Source: an uncultured Oscillospiraceae bacterium (GTDB lineage: Bacteria > Bacillota > Clostridia > Oscillospirales > Acutalibacteraceae). Taken from it: a stretch of 7,748 bases of DNA. Shown here in pieces: positions 6,339 to 7,748 of this stretch. The DNA lies in the NCBI GenBank assembly GCA_958354085.1, contig CATWUX010000106.1:1-7748 (forward strand), written 5' to 3'. Below the pieces are notes generated by a model. The model worked only from the letters and a program-made list of their open reading frames with translations, was not told the DNA's origin and did no database searches. Made by a program: the position numbers and the translations under genes. The first letter of the stretch is position 1; each line of letters opens with the position of its first letter.

Positions 6339-7424
6339 TTATTTGAAGTAAACGGCTTCACCGGTTTTCGCGGAGGTATAAATCGCCTCCAGAATTTCGG
6401 TCACGACCAGCGCTTGTTCCGGCAGCACGATCGGATCGGTATCGTTGAGAATCGCGCTGATCCACTGCGCTGCTTCGACATCGGCAGGATCTTCCGAGCC
6501 GGTGCCCTCAAAGAACGCGGCGGCGCTGCCTTCCATGGACAGCGTTTTCACCGCTTGTTTACCCAGATCGACGTTATTGAAACGCAGGCCGTCCACAGTA
6601 TCCAGACCGCCCAGCGTGCCGCACAGCGTAGTTTGCGCTTCACGCACATCCAGCGTGTTCAGCGCCCAGCTGGACTCCAAAATGATCGTTGCGCCGTTTT
6701 CCATGGTGATGAATCCAAAGGCAGAATCCTCGACGGTGAATTTTTCCGGATCCCAATCGCCCCAAGCATTGCCGGTTTCGGTCTGGTCGCCCAGTTTTTT
6801 AAAGGTTTGTCCGAGCACCGCTTTGGGTTTGTAGTTGTTCATCATCCACAGCGTCAAATCCAGCGCATGTGTACCGATATCGATCAGCGGACCGCCGCCC
6901 TGCTCGTATTCGTTCAGGAAAACGCCCCACGTCGGAACAGCGCGGCGGCGGAGCGCGTGCGCTTTTGCAAAATAGATTTCACCCAGATCGCCGCGATCCA
7001 CCATACGCTTCATCAGCAGGCTGTCCGGACGGCAGCGGTTCTGATAACCGATGGTCAGCTTTTTGCCGGTGCGTTTTGCGGCATCCAGCATGAGGCGGGC
7101 ATCGGCGGCTGTTTTCGCCATCGGCTTTTCGCACATGACGTGTTTACCGGCTTCCAGAGCGGCAACCGTGATTTCACAGTGGGAACGGTTGGGCGTACAA
7201 ACGTGTACAACGTCAATCGTCTTGTCCGCCAGCAGTTCCTTATAATTGACATAGACCTTGGCATCAGGGGTGCCATATTTTTTCGCCGCTTCAACGGCTC
7301 TGTCCTCGATCAGGTCGCAGAAAGCGACCATTTCCGCGCGTTCCGACTGCTTGGCCAATGCAGGCATATGCTTGCCGTTTGCGATACCGCCGCATCCGAT
7401 AATACCGATTCGTAATTTGCCCAT
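6339..7424 (-). CDS. Gfo/Idh/MocA family NAD(P)-dependent oxidoreductase
   Basis: The 361-residue protein has an N-terminal Rossmann fold with the dinucleotide motif GIIGCGGIA (7-15) and the acidic strand end CDLIEDRA (36-43). It has CTPNRSH (76-82), then the family EKP motif (99-101) with K100. The C-terminal alpha/beta domain carries GGPLIDIGTHALDL (177-190), in which D182 and H186 match the catalytic D-x3-H pair. Members oxidise or reduce a hydroxyl of sugars, inositols or glycosides. The frame continues upstream to an ATG at 7466, but AGGAGG lies 8 bases before the ATG at 7424 and the Rossmann strand starts directly after it, so 7424 is chosen. It is the first gene of a two-gene operon with the TIM-barrel isomerase and has a good promoter at 7485-7513. 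Inositol dehydrogenase, glucose-fructose oxidoreductase-like and 3-keto-glycoside-forming activities are all possible. Confidence 0.92.
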   Translation of the reverse strand: MGKLRIGIIGCGGIANGKHMPALAKQSERAEMVAFCDLIEDRAVEAAKKYGTPDAKVYVNYKELLADKTIDVVHVCTPNRSHCEITVAALEAGKHVMCEKPMAKTAADARLMLDAAKRTGKKLTIGYQNRCRPDSLLMKRMVDRGDLGEIYFAKAHALRRRAVPTWGVFLNEYEQGGGPLIDIGTHALDLTLWMMNNYKPKAVLGQTFKKLGDQTETGNAWGDWDPEKFTVEDSAFGFITMENGATIILESSWALNTLDVREAQTTLCGTLGGLDTVDGLRFNNVDLGKQAVKTLSMEGSAAAFFEGTGSEDPADVEAAQWISAILNDTDPIVLPEQALVVTEILEAIYTSAKTGEAVYFK

Positions 7425-7484
7425 TTTTGTTTCCTCCTGTAATATAAAATGATGGTGTGTTTCCAAAGGACTTTAATTACTGTC

Positions 7485-7513
7485 ATTGTAATTTTTTTTC
7501 TAAAGGATTGCAA
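7485..7513 (-). promoter_or_regulatory. Promoter of the oxidoreductase-isomerase operon
   Basis: On the minus strand, TTGCAA (7508-7513) and TACAAT (7485-7490) stand exactly 17 bases apart, with an A-run in the spacer. Transcription should start near 7478, leaving a leader of roughly 54 bases with the AGGAGG site at its end. A perfect inverted repeat lies 3 bases upstream of the -35. Confidence 0.75.
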
Positions 7514-7516
7514 CAG

Positions 7517-7533
7517 CTATTTTTTAAAAATAG
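7517..7533. repeat. Perfect 17-base inverted repeat beside the operon promoter, candidate operator
   Basis: CTATTTTTTAAAAATAG is a perfect palindrome with 8-base arms around one central T. It sits 3 bases upstream of the -35 of the oxidoreductase operon promoter, a usual place for an activator site and possible for a repressor. Low complexity of the arms means chance is not excluded. No T-run or transcript context makes it a terminator. Confidence 0.55.
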
Positions 7534-7676
7534 TTCAACAATATTTTGAATTTTTACGGTTCGGGTAAAAAATGCGGATATAAGCAGGGAAAACTGCCTC
7601 AAACGGGCATGATTCGCTGACAGAAATTTCCCCTGTAGCACCGGCCATTATAAAAGCGTTCACGGAGAAACAATAC
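7534..7676. other. Intergenic stretch without a recognisable gene
   Basis: This is the middle of the noncoding end region (7425-7748). It holds a short hairpin, GCAG-GGAAAA-CTGC, around 7583-7596, and a distant GGGAAA/TTTCCC pair. A minus-strand TATAAT (7647-7652) has TTGTTT only 15 bases upstream, which makes it a poor second promoter. Nothing here is convincing by itself. Confidence 0.4.
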
Positions 7677-7705
7677 TTGCAAATTTTGGGAAAATATTGT
7701 ACACT
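7677..7705 (+). promoter_or_regulatory. Divergent plus-strand promoter at the right edge
   Basis: TTGCAA (7677-7682) and TACACT (7700-7705) are spaced 17 bases apart. This points away from the oxidoreductase operon toward a gene outside the window. The -35 hexamer is identical to that of the opposing operon promoter. Confidence 0.55.
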
Positions 7706-7708
7706 TAG

Positions 7709-7721
7709 GTTGTTGCACAAC
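7709..7721. repeat. Short inverted repeat at the expected transcription start
   Basis: GTTGT-TGC-ACAAC has 5-base arms and begins 4 bases after the plus-strand -10, so it covers the expected transcription start near 7712. The position would suit a repressor or autoregulatory site, but the arms are short enough to arise by chance. Confidence 0.3.
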
Positions 7722-7728
7722 GGGATGC

Positions 7729-7748
7729 GGGGAGGCGAGTGGGTTGGA
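7729..7748 (+). promoter_or_regulatory. Ribosome binding site and probable start of a gene running off the window
   Basis: GGGGAGG (7729-7735) is a strong ribosome site. A TTG at 7744-7746 lies 8 bases after it, and a GTG at 7739-7741 is only 3 bases away. With the promoter at 7677-7705 this suggests a plus-strand gene starting at 7744 with TTG. Only five bases of it are visible, so its product is unknown; a divergent transcription regulator would be usual beside a sugar operon. Confidence 0.35.

Noticed and set aside
5874..7415. Long open frame of 513 codons on the plus strand, antisense to the oxidoreductase and isomerase genes
   Set aside because: It runs opposite two well-recognised enzymes, has no recognisable domain and no ribosome site. 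It arises from the codon bias of the real genes on the minus strand.
7535..7720. Small 61-codon frame on the minus strand in the right intergenic region
   Set aside because: It would start with TTG and has no ribosome site. It overlaps the plus-strand promoter and has no recognisable protein features.

Overview
The window looks like ordinary chromosome from an anaerobic Firmicute of the Clostridia (Oscillospirales/Christensenellales-like). This rests on the strong AGGAGG-type ribosome sites before most genes, the vegetative-type promoters, the mid-to-high GC coding sequence next to AT-rich intergenic DNA, and the gene types present. The taxonomic placement is an inference. I see no IS element, phage gene, CRISPR array, tRNA or rRNA.

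Layout, left to right. The minus strand carries the 5' part of a neurotransmitter:sodium symporter (1-412). Just upstream of it on the same strand is a small membrane CDP-alcohol phosphatidyltransferase (451-990) of distinctly lower GC, followed by an RlmD/TrmA-family rRNA uracil methyltransferase (1138-2535). A divergent control region (2536-2666) separates this from a plus-strand biotin-synthase-like radical SAM enzyme (2667-3629), which ends in a clear intrinsic terminator. A convergent minus-strand RluA-family pseudouridine synthase (3699-4676) is divergent from a plus-strand RadC/JAMM protein (4814-5512). The promoters predicted for that pair overlap at their -35 elements. RadC also ends in a long hairpin terminator.

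The right third is a two-gene minus-strand operon. A Gfo/Idh/MocA NAD(P)-dependent oxidoreductase (6339-7424) is followed by a xylose-isomerase-like TIM-barrel sugar isomerase/epimerase (5595-6314). A well-formed promoter and a perfect 17-base inverted repeat lie upstream. At the right edge a divergent plus-strand promoter and a ribosome site suggest that another gene, possibly the local regulator, starts at about 7744.

Functionally, three genes fit housekeeping roles: the rRNA methyltransferase, the pseudouridine synthase and RadC. The accessory metabolic content is the oxidoreductase/isomerase cassette, the BioB-like radical SAM enzyme of unknown substrate, and the phosphatidyltransferase/symporter pair. 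I did not find a clearly new multi-gene system. The points most worth checking are the radical SAM enzyme that lacks the BioB auxiliary-cluster cysteines, the palindrome at the sugar operon promoter, and the overlapping radC/pseudouridine synthase promoters.
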